In this document: in pieces, positions 51,537-59,972 of the stretch
How positions within the stretch are numbered: the first letter of the stretch is position 1
How the letters are laid out: each line of letters begins with the position of its first letter
NCBI RefSeq assembly: GCF_008271695.1
Contig: NZ_VKKY01000003.1
Location: forward strand, 682,001-746,000
Source of the DNA: Rufibacter hautae
GTDB taxonomy: Bacteria > Bacteroidota > Bacteroidia > Cytophagales > Hymenobacteraceae
Reading direction: 5' to 3'
Length of the DNA: 64,000 bases
Notes under the pieces: model-generated
What the model saw: only the letters and a program-made list of their open reading frames with translations
Database searches by the model: none
What the model was told of the DNA's origin: nothing
Made by a program: the position numbers and the translations under genes

Positions 51537-53117
51537 CTAGAGAGAATCAGCTTGTTCATGGTACTCCTGTTCTGTGTTCACCGCCCATAAGTTAGCTTTG
51601 TCAATGCGGCCAGCAGTGATGTTTTCCACGGCCAGCATGGCGGTAAGCATGGAATGGTCCTGGTTGTTGTACTTGTGCATGCCGTTGCGACCCACCAGAA
51701 ACAGGTTCTCAATACCGTCTAAATAGGCCTGCACTTTTGGAAACTCGTTGTAAGAACCAAAATAAGCTGGATAGGCCTTCGGCATCTTTACTACGGTGCC
51801 ATCCAGCACTTGATCCGCGGAGATGATACCTAGTTTATGCAGTTCATCAATGGCCAATTGCTGTAAATCGGTTTCAGACATTTGCCAGAGATCGTCTTCT
51901 TCCTGGCAGAAATACTCTACGCCCAGCCAGACTTTAGCAGGATCGGTGACCAGATAGGGACTCCAATTATTGAACAGTTGAAGGCGGCCGGCCTGCACAT
52001 CCGGTTCCTGAATGTAAATCCAATTATCCTGTATGAGATGGTTGTTCTCCTGTTGAATAGCCAGTTTGTGCAGCAGTAAGCCCACTGAGATAAAGTTTCG
52101 GTAGGGTAGATTTTCCGCAATCTCTCGCACATCGGCAGGTACTACTTCCCCTAGGGCCCGAATCAAGCTTCGGACAGGCATGGTGGAAATGACGTGTTCT
52201 GGCTGCATCTGGTAAGTAGCGCCGGTGGCGGTTTCCTGAATAGTGGCGGAAACGATCCGATTGCCTTGTAACTGCAACCCGACTACTTTTTGCTGCATGT
52301 GCACTTCGCCGCCTAACTCCTGAACCTGACGCGTTACTACTTCCCAAAGGTGCCCTGGCCCCAGTTTAGGATACAGGAACTGTTCTATTAAAGATGTCTG
52401 GGTATCTTTCTGGGTAAAATCCTCTGGAGAAGAGGAGAATTGCTGCCGAAAAAAGTGTTTCAAGGCCTCGGTAATAGAAAGCGCCTTAATACGCTGGGCG
52501 CCCCATTCGGCACTAATCTGCTGGCAGGGTACGCCCCACACCTTCTCCGTATAAGCCTTGAAAAAAGTCTCGTACAAGTGCTTACCAAAGCGATTGATGA
52601 AAAACTCCTCCAGGTTCTGCTCCTCTTTGATAGGTCGCACCACTTGTTTCAGGTAGCTGAACACGGCCTTCGTGGACCAGCCTATTCCCAATTGCGCAAG
52701 GGTGTTCAGTGAGAAGGAAAGCGGGTAATCAAAGAACTTCCGGCGGAAGAAAATGCGGGACTTGCGTTGGCGCAACAGCATCACATTGTCTCCAACAGAT
52801 GGGTCAGTTGCAGAAACAATAGGGATAGAACGGCTTTTGCCTCGGTAATTGAGCGCGCCAATGGTTTGCCCGGCCTCCAGTTGCAGGGGCAAAATGGAGA
52901 GCCACCAATCCATAACGCGATCCGACTTAGAGAAAAAGCGATGCCCGCCTATGTCCATGCGGTTCCCTTTGTAATTGATGGTGGCCGAGATGCCGCCAAT
53001 TCGGTCTGTGGCTTCCACTACGTAAGGATGCACTTGAGAATTTTGCAGGAATTCATGGGCAGCCGTTAATCCGGCCGGTCCAGCCCCAATAATAAGAGCT
53101 GTAGAGGAAGTTGACAT
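51537..53117 (-). CDS. FAD-dependent amine-oxidase/UDP-galactopyranose-mutase-like protein
   Basis: A 526-residue flavoprotein starting [24 protein letters not shown] (Rossmann FAD motif, about 8-25), with [33 protein letters not shown] and later [16 protein letters not shown] and [24 protein letters not shown] near the end. This is the protoporphyrinogen-oxidase/UGM-like group often found in polysaccharide clusters, where it may rearrange or oxidise a sugar nucleotide. Operon partner of the two GT-C paralogues. A good promoter lies just upstream of this start. Confidence 0.78.
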   Translation of the reverse strand: MSTSSTALIIGAGPAGLTAAHEFLQNSQVHPYVVEATDRIGGISATINYKGNRMDIGGHRFFSKSDRVMDWWLSILPLQLEAGQTIGALNYRGKSRSIPIVSATDPSVGDNVMLLRQRKSRIFFRRKFFDYPLSFSLNTLAQLGIGWSTKAVFSYLKQVVRPIKEEQNLEEFFINRFGKHLYETFFKAYTEKVWGVPCQQISAEWGAQRIKALSITEALKHFFRQQFSSSPEDFTQKDTQTSLIEQFLYPKLGPGHLWEVVTRQVQELGGEVHMQQKVVGLQLQGNRIVSATIQETATGATYQMQPEHVISTMPVRSLIRALGEVVPADVREIAENLPYRNFISVGLLLHKLAIQQENNHLIQDNWIYIQEPDVQAGRLQLFNNWSPYLVTDPAKVWLGVEYFCQEEDDLWQMSETDLQQLAIDELHKLGIISADQVLDGTVVKMPKAYPAYFGSYNEFPKVQAYLDGIENLFLVGRNGMHKYNNQDHSMLTAMLAVENITAGRIDKANLWAVNTEQEYHEQADSL

Positions 53118-53137
53118 AAAAGCACAATAAGCCACCT

Positions 53138-53169
53138 CAAAGATAGCAGGCAAAAGGGGTTCTGCCAAA
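53138..53169 (-). promoter_or_regulatory. Promoter of the flavoprotein/GT-C operon
   Basis: On the minus strand TTTG (53169-53166), 20-bp spacer, TATCTTTG (53145-53138). Expected leader of about 14 nt, which favours the start at 53117. Confidence 0.65.
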
Positions 53170-53405
53170 GTTCTGCACTGGCAACCCTATGCCTACCATG
53201 TTTAGACTTTGAGCCCAATAAGCAAATGCAGATTTGTTTTTGCTAAACCTGATTTAAGGATATTCACTAGCAAGAAAACCTATTAAAAGTGGAACAAGAG
53301 CCTGTGGTGCTTTTCCTAGTATTTAAAAGGTTTACCAAAGTCTTCTAATAAAAGCCCTAACTAAGCTAATTAGACAGAATTCGGTCTTAAGAAAGATTGG
53401 TATGA

Positions 53406-53466
53406 GCATAAACATTTAGGGCCTGTTTTTGTAAAAACTGGCCCTAAATGTTTATGCCCTTTTTGA
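53406..53466. terminator. Long hairpin built on palindrome copy 27
   Basis: Arms GCATAAACATTTAGGGCC and complement (53406-53423, 53440-53457), inner GTTTTTGTAAAAAC, then five T on the plus side. The inner 53414-53449 is the dispersed palindrome. The T run faces the plus strand although the only upstream gene within reach is sigZ on the minus strand, 14 bp away. Confidence 0.6.
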
Positions 53467-53470
53467 TAGT

Positions 53471-54082
53471 TTAAGGTCTGCAATTTTGTAGAACTTGGCA
53501 ATTTGGCTTGATCTCCGCACTGATGAGGCGGCCTTGTCGGTCTAGTTCCAAGTGGCAGCACTCCAGGAAAACCGCTTTCAGTTTCTCGCGTCCGCGCTGT
53601 ATCCTTGATTTGGCACCGGATAGGGATAGTCCTAATTGATTAGCGATCTCCTGTTGCGGTACACCTTCCAGGTCACTCAGGCGCAGTGGCTCGGCGTATT
53701 CTGGCGGAAGCAATTGCAGGAGTGGGAGCACGCAACTCTCCAGATCGTGTAGCGGATTCTCATGGGACAGGTCTACTATCTCGGTGCCTTCTGGCAGGGC
53801 AGTTTCTCGCTGGCGTTCGCGGAAGAAGTCATGTACCACGTGGCGGGTGATCTCGTAAAGCCAGGCCCGAACGTTACGGACCTCGGGTAACTTCTCGCAG
53901 TGCCGGTGTACCTTCAGCAGCACCTGCTGGGAAAGATCCTCGGCATCGGCAGGGCTGGGTACCCGTTTGCGGATGAATCCTTTTAGCGCTTCCTGATAGG
54001 TAAGGAAAATTGGTGCTACCGCAGCACAAGGATCCTGTGAGGCACACTCAGGAGAGGAACTACAGTTGGAGTTATTTCCCAT
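53471..54082 (-). CDS. sigZ: RNA polymerase sigma factor, SigZ family (ECF)
   Basis: A 203-residue ECF sigma factor. Region 2 (about 25-95) has RVPSPADAEDLSQQVLLKVHRH and RAWLYEITRHVVHDFFRERQR; region 4 (about 125-175) has LPPEYAEPLRLSDLEGVPQQEIANQLGLSLSGAKSRIQRGREKL. The tail with ECCHLELDRQGRLISAEIKPNC is typical of SigZ and puts several Cys at both ends (also CSSSPECASQDPC), a possible metal or metalloid sensor. No anti-sigma gene follows. It is the last of three genes with arsI and arsN1. Confidence 0.88.
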   Translation of the reverse strand: MGNNSNCSSSPECASQDPCAAVAPIFLTYQEALKGFIRKRVPSPADAEDLSQQVLLKVHRHCEKLPEVRNVRAWLYEITRHVVHDFFRERQRETALPEGTEIVDLSHENPLHDLESCVLPLLQLLPPEYAEPLRLSDLEGVPQQEIANQLGLSLSGAKSRIQRGREKLKAVFLECCHLELDRQGRLISAEIKPNCQVLQNCRP

Positions 54083-54175
54083 AAGGAAGTGAAATTAACA
54101 AATGCCAGAAAAGTAGATAGTTTTTATAGCAGCCTTTGCCAACCTAATTAAGTTTCATGAGCCAAAGGAAATTCA

Positions 54176-54211
54176 GTTTTGGGCTTATATTATTAGAAGT
54201 AGGCCTAAAAC
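54176..54211. repeat. Dispersed 36-bp palindrome, copy 28
   Basis: GTTTTGGGC left, GTAGGCCTAAAAC right, 36 bp; 19 bp downstream of the arsN1 stop and 94 bp upstream of sigZ. Confidence 0.65.
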
Positions 54212-54230
54212 GGATCTATTCGCCTACAAC

Positions 54231-54740
54231 TTACAAGCCTACTAAGTTGCTGCGGCGTTCCAGCAAAATAGTGTCTCGCCATTTGCCGTGCAGTTTTCCG
54301 ATGCGCTCCCGCATGCCTACCATCCGGAACCCGCATTTCTGGTGCAGGGCCACGCTGGCTTCGTTTTCCTTGAAAATTCCCGCCTGCAGAGTCCAAATTC
54401 CGTTGGCTTCAGATTCTGTGATCAACTGGTTCAGCAGCCTTGCACCCAAGCCTTGTCCCCGAAAATTCTCGTGCACGTAGACGCTCACCTCGGCCACGCC
54501 GCCGTACACGCACCTACCGGAAACCGGACTGAGGGCTGCCCAACCCCCCACTTCTCCAGCATCGGTGAGCGCCACAAACCGGCTATGTGGCAGATGGCTC
54601 ATATTCCAAGTCTCCCAAGTGGGAGCGGTGGTCTCAAAAGTGGCATTACCAGTAGCGATGCCCTGCTCGTAGATGGCTTTTACCTGAGGGTAGTGCTCAG
54701 ACTGGAGTGGCTGTAGGATTGTTTTGGTAAGCGTATCCAT
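54231..54740 (-). CDS. arsN1: GNAT N-acetyltransferase, ArsN1/PAT type
   Basis: A 169-residue acetyltransferase of the phosphinothricin/arsinothricin family: IYEQGIATGNATFETTAPTWETW at about 23-45, the acetyl-CoA motif VSVYVHENFRGQGLGARLLNQLI (about 86-108), and LHQKCGFRMVGMRERIGKLHGKWRDTILLERR. Members acetylate the amino group of phosphinothricin or arsinothricin and so inactivate them. Its start is 21 bp after arsI, which favours the arsenic version. Confidence 0.78.
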   Translation of the reverse strand: MDTLTKTILQPLQSEHYPQVKAIYEQGIATGNATFETTAPTWETWNMSHLPHSRFVALTDAGEVGGWAALSPVSGRCVYGGVAEVSVYVHENFRGQGLGARLLNQLITESEANGIWTLQAGIFKENEASVALHQKCGFRMVGMRERIGKLHGKWRDTILLERRSNLVGL

Positions 54741-54761
54741 GGAGTCAATGTTTTCTGGAGA

Positions 54762-55208
54762 TTAAGCACTTGCAATTTCTTGAGTGACGGTGGAGCAGCA
54801 AGTAGGGGCGCAGCAGGCATTTTCTTTAGTCTCGCCGCCGTAGGTAGTGGAAGTTCCAAAGGTATAAAACGTTTCCCATTCGACTCCCTGCGGATCCTGA
54901 ATCCAGGATTTTTCAGATTGAGCATAGCAGCAGGTAGTTTCACCTTCGTTCCGGATGGTGCCTTTGGCTCTCTCCAACCGACTGTATACCTCCTGCAACT
55001 CCTCCGGAGTCTCCGCCTGGATGCCCAGGTGCTCAATCCCTATGCTCGTGTTTTTGCTGGAGATAGCAAAATTTACGCGCGGGTCTTCTAACATCCACTT
55101 AGCGTAATCGGTTTTCAGAACAGTGGGTTTGGCAGCGAACAGGGCAGAGTAGAACTCCACAGATTCCGGCAGGTCTTTTACACTAATGTTTATGTGCAAT
55201 CTTTTCAT
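54762..55208 (-). CDS. arsI: ArsI/CadI family organoarsenical C-As lyase
   Basis: A 148-residue vicinal-oxygen-chelate dioxygenase that splits the carbon-arsenic bond of trivalent organoarsenicals. Seen: MKRLHINISVKDLPESVEFYSALFAAKPTVLK, YAKWMLEDPRVNFAIS, GIEHLGIQAETPEEL, and the arsenic-binding Cys pair in GETTCCYAQSEKSWIQDPQGVEWETF. The C-terminal Cys-rich tail ACCAPTCC is also usual. First gene of the arsI-arsN1-sigZ cluster. No arsR, arsM or arsenite pump lies in the window. Confidence 0.9.
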   Translation of the reverse strand: MKRLHINISVKDLPESVEFYSALFAAKPTVLKTDYAKWMLEDPRVNFAISSKNTSIGIEHLGIQAETPEELQEVYSRLERAKGTIRNEGETTCCYAQSEKSWIQDPQGVEWETFYTFGTSTTYGGETKENACCAPTCCSTVTQEIASA

Positions 55209-55590
55209 GGCAGTAAGTTTTAGAATAACTTGATTTTTGCCCTGATGACGGAGTACCTGCCCAAAAGACGCATGTTTTTTGAAAAATATTTTAAAAGTTG
55301 TTTGTAAGCCCTTTTTAGCAAATTAAGCTCAAAACAGGTTTGCTATGTATTTCAATTTAAAAGGAAAGCTGTTCCCAATTGGCAAGTTGTAGTGTTGAAG
55401 GCGAACAGAAGTTCCCACAAAGATTATTGACCACAAATTATTGACCACAAAGACTCTTGACTTATGAGTGAGAGGAGAAGCTAGGTCAGGTACTTGCAAA
55501 TTTGCTGCACAGAAATGATGCGTTATGGTAAGTAGTTACATGTAAGGACAAAGCTTGTCTGCAGTCTTTTTTAACTGCTTTGATGTAAAA
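55209..55590. other. Intergenic region between arsI and the second manC
   Basis: Holds palindrome copy 29 and a 14-bp direct repeat ATTATTGACCACAA twice in tandem (55423-55450). No gene or clear promoter. Confidence 0.4.
55300..55335. repeat. Dispersed 36-bp palindrome, copy 29
   Basis: GTTTGTAAGCCC left, TTAAGCTCAAAAC right; not close to any stop codon, upstream of the arsI start. Confidence 0.5.
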
Positions 55591-55639
55591 TGGGTCGTGG
55601 GCTTAACCAGCAGTTTCCTCTGATTAAGCCCATGACCCA
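55587..55639 (-). terminator. Terminator of the second manC
   Basis: Sixteen-bp stem TGGGTCGTGGGCTTAA with one G-U pair, 17-nt loop, TTTTAC at the minus-strand exit. Confidence 0.75.
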
Positions 55640-55689
55640 GCAGGTATAAAATACGAAATTCTTAAAAGAGCATCCTTAGCAATAAGGAA

Positions 55690-56775
55690 CTATACATACT
55701 CTAATCCTTTGCTTGCCTTCGCATGGGAAACAAAATCCTTAACCTGTTGCTCATTTTTCCGCTGACAGATCATAAGTACATTGTCATGCTCTGCTACAAT
55801 GTAGTCCTGCAGACCTTGGATAACCACTAATTTGTCTTGGGGAGTTTTGATGATGCAGTTTTGGGTATCGTACAGCATAGTGTCGCCGTCTACCACGTTT
55901 CCTTCGGGCGTCTTGTCAGCGATGCTGTACAGCGAATTCCAGGTGCCCACATCTGACCAGCCTAAGTCGCCTAAAATCACCTGTACGTTTTCCGCCTTCT
56001 CCATGATCCCGTAGTCAATGGAAACGTTGCGGCAGTTGGCGTAAGTAGCATCAATGAAGGCATCCTCCTCATGGGTGTAAAATGAGGCAGCGCCGTCCTC
56101 AAAAAGATCTGCTACGTCTTTCAGGTGCGTTCTAAAGGCTTTAAGGATAGATTGTGCGTTCCAGATGAAAATACCCGCATTCCAAACAAAATCCCCGCTT
56201 TCAATGAATTTCAATGCCTTTTCCAAAGTAGGCTTCTCCGCAAAGGTTTTTACCTTCATCGCGCATCTGGTGCTTTCCGGTAAATATTGGATGTAACCAT
56301 AACCTGTATCAGGACGCGTGGGTTTTATGCCGATGGTGACGAGGATATCCTCTTGGGAGGCAACCTCCAATCCTTGCTGGATGCAGTTCAGAAAAGCCTG
56401 TTCACGGAGGATAACATGGTCAGCGGGGGCTACTATTATATTAGCCGCGGGGTTTCTTTGTGCGATTTTGAAACAAGCATAGGCTATGCACGGGGCGGTG
56501 TTCCGACCGATAGGTTCTTGTAGTATTTGCTCCTCACTGAAATCAGGGAAGTGAAGCTTTACTAGATTTTTATATTCTCTGTTCGTTACGATGTATATGT
56601 TCTCTTTGGGGCAGACCGTGGAGAAACGCTTTACCGTGGTTTGAATCATGCTCTCCCCAATGCCCAGAACATCATGAAACTGTTTTGGGTAGTTATTTCT
56701 GCTGAAAGGCCAAAACCTGCTGCCAACTCCGCCAGCCATCACAACTACAAATGTGTTCTCAGATAAACATTTCAT
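55690..56775 (-). CDS. manC: Mannose-1-phosphate guanylyltransferase (second of two)
   Basis: A 361-residue paralogue of the protein encoded at 8234-9310, with the same signature (MAGGVGSRFWPFSR, PKQF), EPIGRNTAPCIAYACFKIAQRNP, APADHVILREQAF, WNAGIFIWNAQ and DYGIMEKAENVQVILGDLGWSD. The two copies are collinear throughout. This one is monocistronic with its own promoter and lies in the exopolysaccharide precursor region, which suggests it serves that polymer. Confidence 0.93.
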   Translation of the reverse strand: MKCLSENTFVVVMAGGVGSRFWPFSRNNYPKQFHDVLGIGESMIQTTVKRFSTVCPKENIYIVTNREYKNLVKLHFPDFSEEQILQEPIGRNTAPCIAYACFKIAQRNPAANIIVAPADHVILREQAFLNCIQQGLEVASQEDILVTIGIKPTRPDTGYGYIQYLPESTRCAMKVKTFAEKPTLEKALKFIESGDFVWNAGIFIWNAQSILKAFRTHLKDVADLFEDGAASFYTHEEDAFIDATYANCRNVSIDYGIMEKAENVQVILGDLGWSDVGTWNSLYSIADKTPEGNVVDGDTMLYDTQNCIIKTPQDKLVVIQGLQDYIVAEHDNVLMICQRKNEQQVKDFVSHAKASKGLEYV

Positions 56776-56827
56776 AAACTTAGACTTGAGTGAAAATGGT
56801 AAGATACTGACGCTTTTTGAAGTGAAA

Positions 56828-56858
56828 CAAAGTTACAGTTGTGTAGGTAATATACAAA
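56828..56858 (-). promoter_or_regulatory. Promoter of the second manC
   Basis: Minus strand TTTG (56858-56855), 19-bp spacer, TAACTTTG (56835-56828), an exact fit to the consensus. Leader of about 46 nt. Confidence 0.72.
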
Positions 56859-56985
56859 AAAATATTTAATTTATTAAAATATGTAATGCAAACGTTGGAA
56901 AGAAGTAGATAATTTCAAATTTGTAAGCTGTGCATAGCTTTTATTATGTGATTTTCAAGAAATGTACCAGAAATATGACTGTTGA

Positions 56986-57017
56986 TTTGTCTGAAATATA
57001 GAAGCATTGTAACTTTT
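56986..57017 (+). promoter_or_regulatory. Possible promoter of the first ugd
   Basis: TTTG at 56986-56989, 20-bp spacer, TAACTTTT at 57010-57017 (one mismatch to TAnnTTTG), in a very AT-rich 338-bp region between the divergent manC and ugd. Confidence 0.4.
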
Positions 57018-57113
57018 TTTGCTTTTGTTTAGAATACAGGTATGTTTGTATAAAGAAATTGTAAGAGGAACCTATTTTTAGTTCTAATAAAGTATAATTC
57101 TAATATATCTATT

Positions 57114-58466
57114 ATGAGAATCGCAGTAGTAGGCACAGGGTACGTAGGCCTGGTGACGGGCACGTGTTTCGCGGAGGTGGGCATCGACGTGACGTGCATC
57201 GACGTGAACGTCAAGAAGATCGAGGACCTGAAACAAGGTATTTTGCCCATCTACGAGCCGGGCCTGGAGGAGATGGTGCTCCGCAACGTGGAGAAGGGGC
57301 GGTTGCAGTTTTCCACGGACCTGGCCTCGGCGATCCAGGGCTGCGACGCGGCCTTCATCGCGGTGGGCACCCCGCCCGGCGAGGACGGCTCGGCGGACCT
57401 GAAGTACGTGCTGGGCGTGGCCCGGGAGATCGGCCAGCACATGGACGACTACCTGGTCGTGGTGACCAAGAGCACCGTGCCGGTGGGCACGGCCCAGAAG
57501 GTGAAGCAGGCAGTGGCAGAAGAACTGGAGAAGAGAAACTCCAGCCTTTCCTTCGACGTGGCCTCGAACCCCGAGTTCCTCAAGGAGGGCGCCGCGATCG
57601 ACGACTTCCTCAAGCCCGACCGGATCGTGATCGGGGTGGAGAGCGAGCAGGCCGAGGAGGTGATGCGCAAATTGTACAAGCCGTTCCTTTTGAACGGGCA
57701 CCCGATCATCTTCATGGACGTGCCCTCGGCGGAGATGACCAAGTACGCGGCCAACTCGATGCTGGCCACCAAGATCAGCTTCATGAACGACATCGCCAAC
57801 CTGTGCGAGCTGATGGGGGCGGACGTGAACATGGTGCGCCGCGGCATCGGCTCGGACTCGCGCATCGGCAACAAGTTCATCTACCCGGGCATCGGCTACG
57901 GCGGCTCCTGCTTCCCCAAGGACGTGAAGGCGCTGATAAAGACGGCCCAGGAGAACGGCTATGAGATGCAGATCCTGCAAGCGGTGGAGAGCGTGAACGA
58001 GAACCAGAAGGAGGTGCTCTTCAACAAGGTGATGCGGCACTTCTCAGGCGACATCAGCGGGAAGACCTTCGCGCTGTGGGGGCTCTCCTTCAAGCCCAAG
58101 ACCGACGACATGCGCGAGGCGCCCTCGCTGGTGATCATCGACAAGCTCCTCGCGGAGGGCGCCTCTGTGGTGGCCTACGACCCGGTAGCCATCAAAGAGG
58201 CCCGGCACATGATCGGGGAGAACGATAAGGTCCAATACGCCAAGGACGAGTACGAGGCCCTCATCGACGCCGACGCGCTGCTGATCGTGACCGAGTGGCC
58301 CGAGTTCCGCTCGCCCAATTTCCAGGTCATCGGCAAGCTGCTGAAAAGCAGGGTCATCATCGACGGCCGCAACATCTACGAGGCCAAGGAGCTGCAGGAG
58401 CTGGGCTTCTGCTACTACGGCATCGGGGTGAAGGAGGTGCTGCCCATCGTGGAGACCACGAACTAA
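57114..58466 (+). CDS. ugd: UDP-glucose 6-dehydrogenase, GC-rich copy
   Basis: Oxidises UDP-glucose to UDP-glucuronate with two NAD+, for acidic exopolysaccharide. The 450-residue protein has GTGYVG at residues 7-12 (NAD), [33 protein letters not shown], and the catalytic Cys266 in [10 protein letters not shown]; the C-terminal domain has [16 protein letters not shown]. Third codon positions are almost all G or C over most of its length, unlike neighbours. It is nearly identical in protein to the copy at 61937-63289. The uxs gene follows 42 bp downstream. Confidence 0.95.
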   Translation: MRIAVVGTGYVGLVTGTCFAEVGIDVTCIDVNVKKIEDLKQGILPIYEPGLEEMVLRNVEKGRLQFSTDLASAIQGCDAAFIAVGTPPGEDGSADLKYVLGVAREIGQHMDDYLVVVTKSTVPVGTAQKVKQAVAEELEKRNSSLSFDVASNPEFLKEGAAIDDFLKPDRIVIGVESEQAEEVMRKLYKPFLLNGHPIIFMDVPSAEMTKYAANSMLATKISFMNDIANLCELMGADVNMVRRGIGSDSRIGNKFIYPGIGYGGSCFPKDVKALIKTAQENGYEMQILQAVESVNENQKEVLFNKVMRHFSGDISGKTFALWGLSFKPKTDDMREAPSLVIIDKLLAEGASVVAYDPVAIKEARHMIGENDKVQYAKDEYEALIDADALLIVTEWPEFRSPNFQVIGKLLKSRVIIDGRNIYEAKELQELGFCYYGIGVKEVLPIVETTN

Positions 58467-58508
58467 AAGACAGAGAAGACACTAAAAAGACGCTACTTCA
58501 AGGCTATA

Positions 58509-59486
58509 ATGGCAAAAACGGATAGAAAACGCGTGCTCATCACCGGCGCCGCCGGTTTCCTCGGCTCGCACCTGTGCGACCGCTTCATCAAGGAGGGCTA
58601 CCACGTGATCGGGATGGACAACCTGATCACCGGGGACCTCAAAAACATCGAGCACCTATTCAAATTAGGGCAGTTCGAGTTCTACCACCACGACGTGTCC
58701 AAGTACGTGCACGTGCCGGGCGAGCTGGACTACATCCTGCACTTCGCCTCGCCGGCCTCGCCCATCGACTACCTCAAGATCCCGATCCAGACGCTGAAGG
58801 TGGGGTCCCTGGGCACGCACAACCTGCTGGGGCTGGCGCGGGCGAAGGGCGCGCGGATGCTGATCGCCTCCACCTCGGAGGTGTACGGCGACCCGGAGGT
58901 GCACCCGCAGGTGGAGGAGTACTGGGGGAACGTGAACCCCGTCGGTCCCCGCGGCTGCTACGACGAGGCCAAGCGCTTCCAGGAGGCCATCACCATGGCC
59001 TACCATATGCACCACGGCCTGGAGACGCGCATCGTCAGGATCTTCAACACCTACGGGCCCAGGATGCGCCTCAACGACGGCCGCGTGCTGCCCGCCTTCA
59101 TGGGCCAGGCGCTCAGGGGCGAGGAATTGTCCATCTTCGGGGACGGCTCCCAGACGCGCTCCTTCTGCTACGTGGACGACTTGGTGGAGGGCATCTACCG
59201 GCTGCTCTTGAGCGACTACGCCCTGCCGGTGAACATCGGCAACCCCTCGGAGGTGACCATCAGGGAGTTCGCCGAGGAGATCTGCAAGCTGACGGGCGTG
59301 GAGCTGAAGCTGGGCTACCAGCCCCTGCCCGAGAACGACCCGCAGAAACGCAGGCCGGATATCTCCAAGGCCAAGGCCCTGCTGGGCTGGGAGCCCCAGG
59401 TCTCCCGGGCGGAGGGCCTCAAAAGGACCCTGGAGTACTTCCGGGAGAACGTCCACGCGGAAGAGGTCGAGCATCGGGCGTTTTAG
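58509..59486 (+). CDS. UDP-glucuronic acid decarboxylase (SDR), GC-rich copy
   Basis: Converts UDP-glucuronate to UDP-xylose with bound NAD+. The 325-residue protein has [10 protein letters not shown] (Gly13, Gly16 and Gly19), [14 protein letters not shown], the YDEAK catalytic pair, [10 protein letters not shown] and [13 protein letters not shown]. It directly follows ugd, so UDP-glucose goes to UDP-xylose in two steps. The codon use is as GC-rich as in the adjacent ugd. Its TAG stop is part of palindrome copy 30. Confidence 0.93.
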   Translation: MAKTDRKRVLITGAAGFLGSHLCDRFIKEGYHVIGMDNLITGDLKNIEHLFKLGQFEFYHHDVSKYVHVPGELDYILHFASPASPIDYLKIPIQTLKVGSLGTHNLLGLARAKGARMLIASTSEVYGDPEVHPQVEEYWGNVNPVGPRGCYDEAKRFQEAITMAYHMHHGLETRIVRIFNTYGPRMRLNDGRVLPAFMGQALRGEELSIFGDGSQTRSFCYVDDLVEGIYRLLLSDYALPVNIGNPSEVTIREFAEEICKLTGVELKLGYQPLPENDPQKRRPDISKAKALLGWEPQVSRAEGLKRTLEYFRENVHAEEVEHRAF

Positions 59487-59515
59487 AACTCTTTTTCAAA
59501 AAAATAGGCTGAAAA
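59480..59515. repeat. Dispersed 36-bp palindrome, copy 30, supplying a stop codon
   Basis: Begins GTTTTAGAAC; the TAG is the stop of the GC-rich uxs gene. Right end AGGCTGAAAA. It is AT-rich, in contrast to the gene before it. Confidence 0.58.
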
Positions 59516-59552
59516 GGGTTTGCTACCAAGAGGTGGCAAACCCTTTTTTTTA
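59514..59552 (+). terminator. Terminator of the first ugd-uxs unit
   Basis: Stem AGGGTTTGCTACC / GGTGGCAAACCCT with one G-U pair, then eight T. Confidence 0.88.
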
Positions 59553-59958
59553 TTAATGAACAACTGTTTCATGTTGAAAGATTAGGGAGCCAGCAGCGCC
59601 ACAAAGTTCAGGATGGATGTCTCAAAGATGAGTTTCTTTAAGAGGGTTACTGTTTGCTTTTTGGCCTGTTTAAAGGATATCCTAATGATCCAACTAGAAC
59701 AAAGTTCAATGCAGAGGACGGTTCTGGGTGAAGATATTTGAAATTGTTTTGCTTGGATTAATTATAAAATTAACAAAAAACACAAATGGTGATATAAAAA
59801 GTTAAAACCAAGGATAAATCCTTAACAATTTGTTTTTTGTTTGTTAAGTGGTTGGTTATTAATTATTTGCTTTTGTTTTAAGGCTTCAGGTAGAAATGCA
59901 TTTGAGTGGAGAAGTATAATCTATCCGATATAGTAAAACCATCTCAAGGATATGTCGT
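59553..59958. other. AT-rich region upstream of asnB
   Basis: About 400 bp without a gene. At 59821-59848 the arms CTTAACAA / TTGTTAAG form an inverted repeat. A weak palindrome-like stretch may lie near 59654-59690. Otherwise nothing recognised. Confidence 0.35.
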
Positions 59959-59966
59959 ACCTTTGC
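59959..59966 (+). promoter_or_regulatory. -7 element TACCTTTG immediately before asnB
   Basis: Ends only 6 bp before the ATG at 59973. If used, the transcript would be leaderless or nearly so. No TTTG at -33. Confidence 0.4.
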
Positions 59967-59972
59967 GGCAAT

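Noticed and set aside
55423-55450. Tandem 14-bp repeat ATTATTGACCACAA
   Set aside because: Only two units, no neighbouring feature; could be chance slippage.
57084-58040. 318-codon minus-strand frame and plus-strand frames at 57164-57964 and 58574-59512
   Set aside because: High third-position GC in ugd/uxs removes stop codons from other frames; translations are His/Arg/Gly-rich with no fold.
2476-59515. 36-bp units beginning GTTTT and ending AAAAC look like CRISPR repeats
   Set aside because: They are scattered kilobases apart, strongly diverged, without regular spacers, and no cas gene is present.
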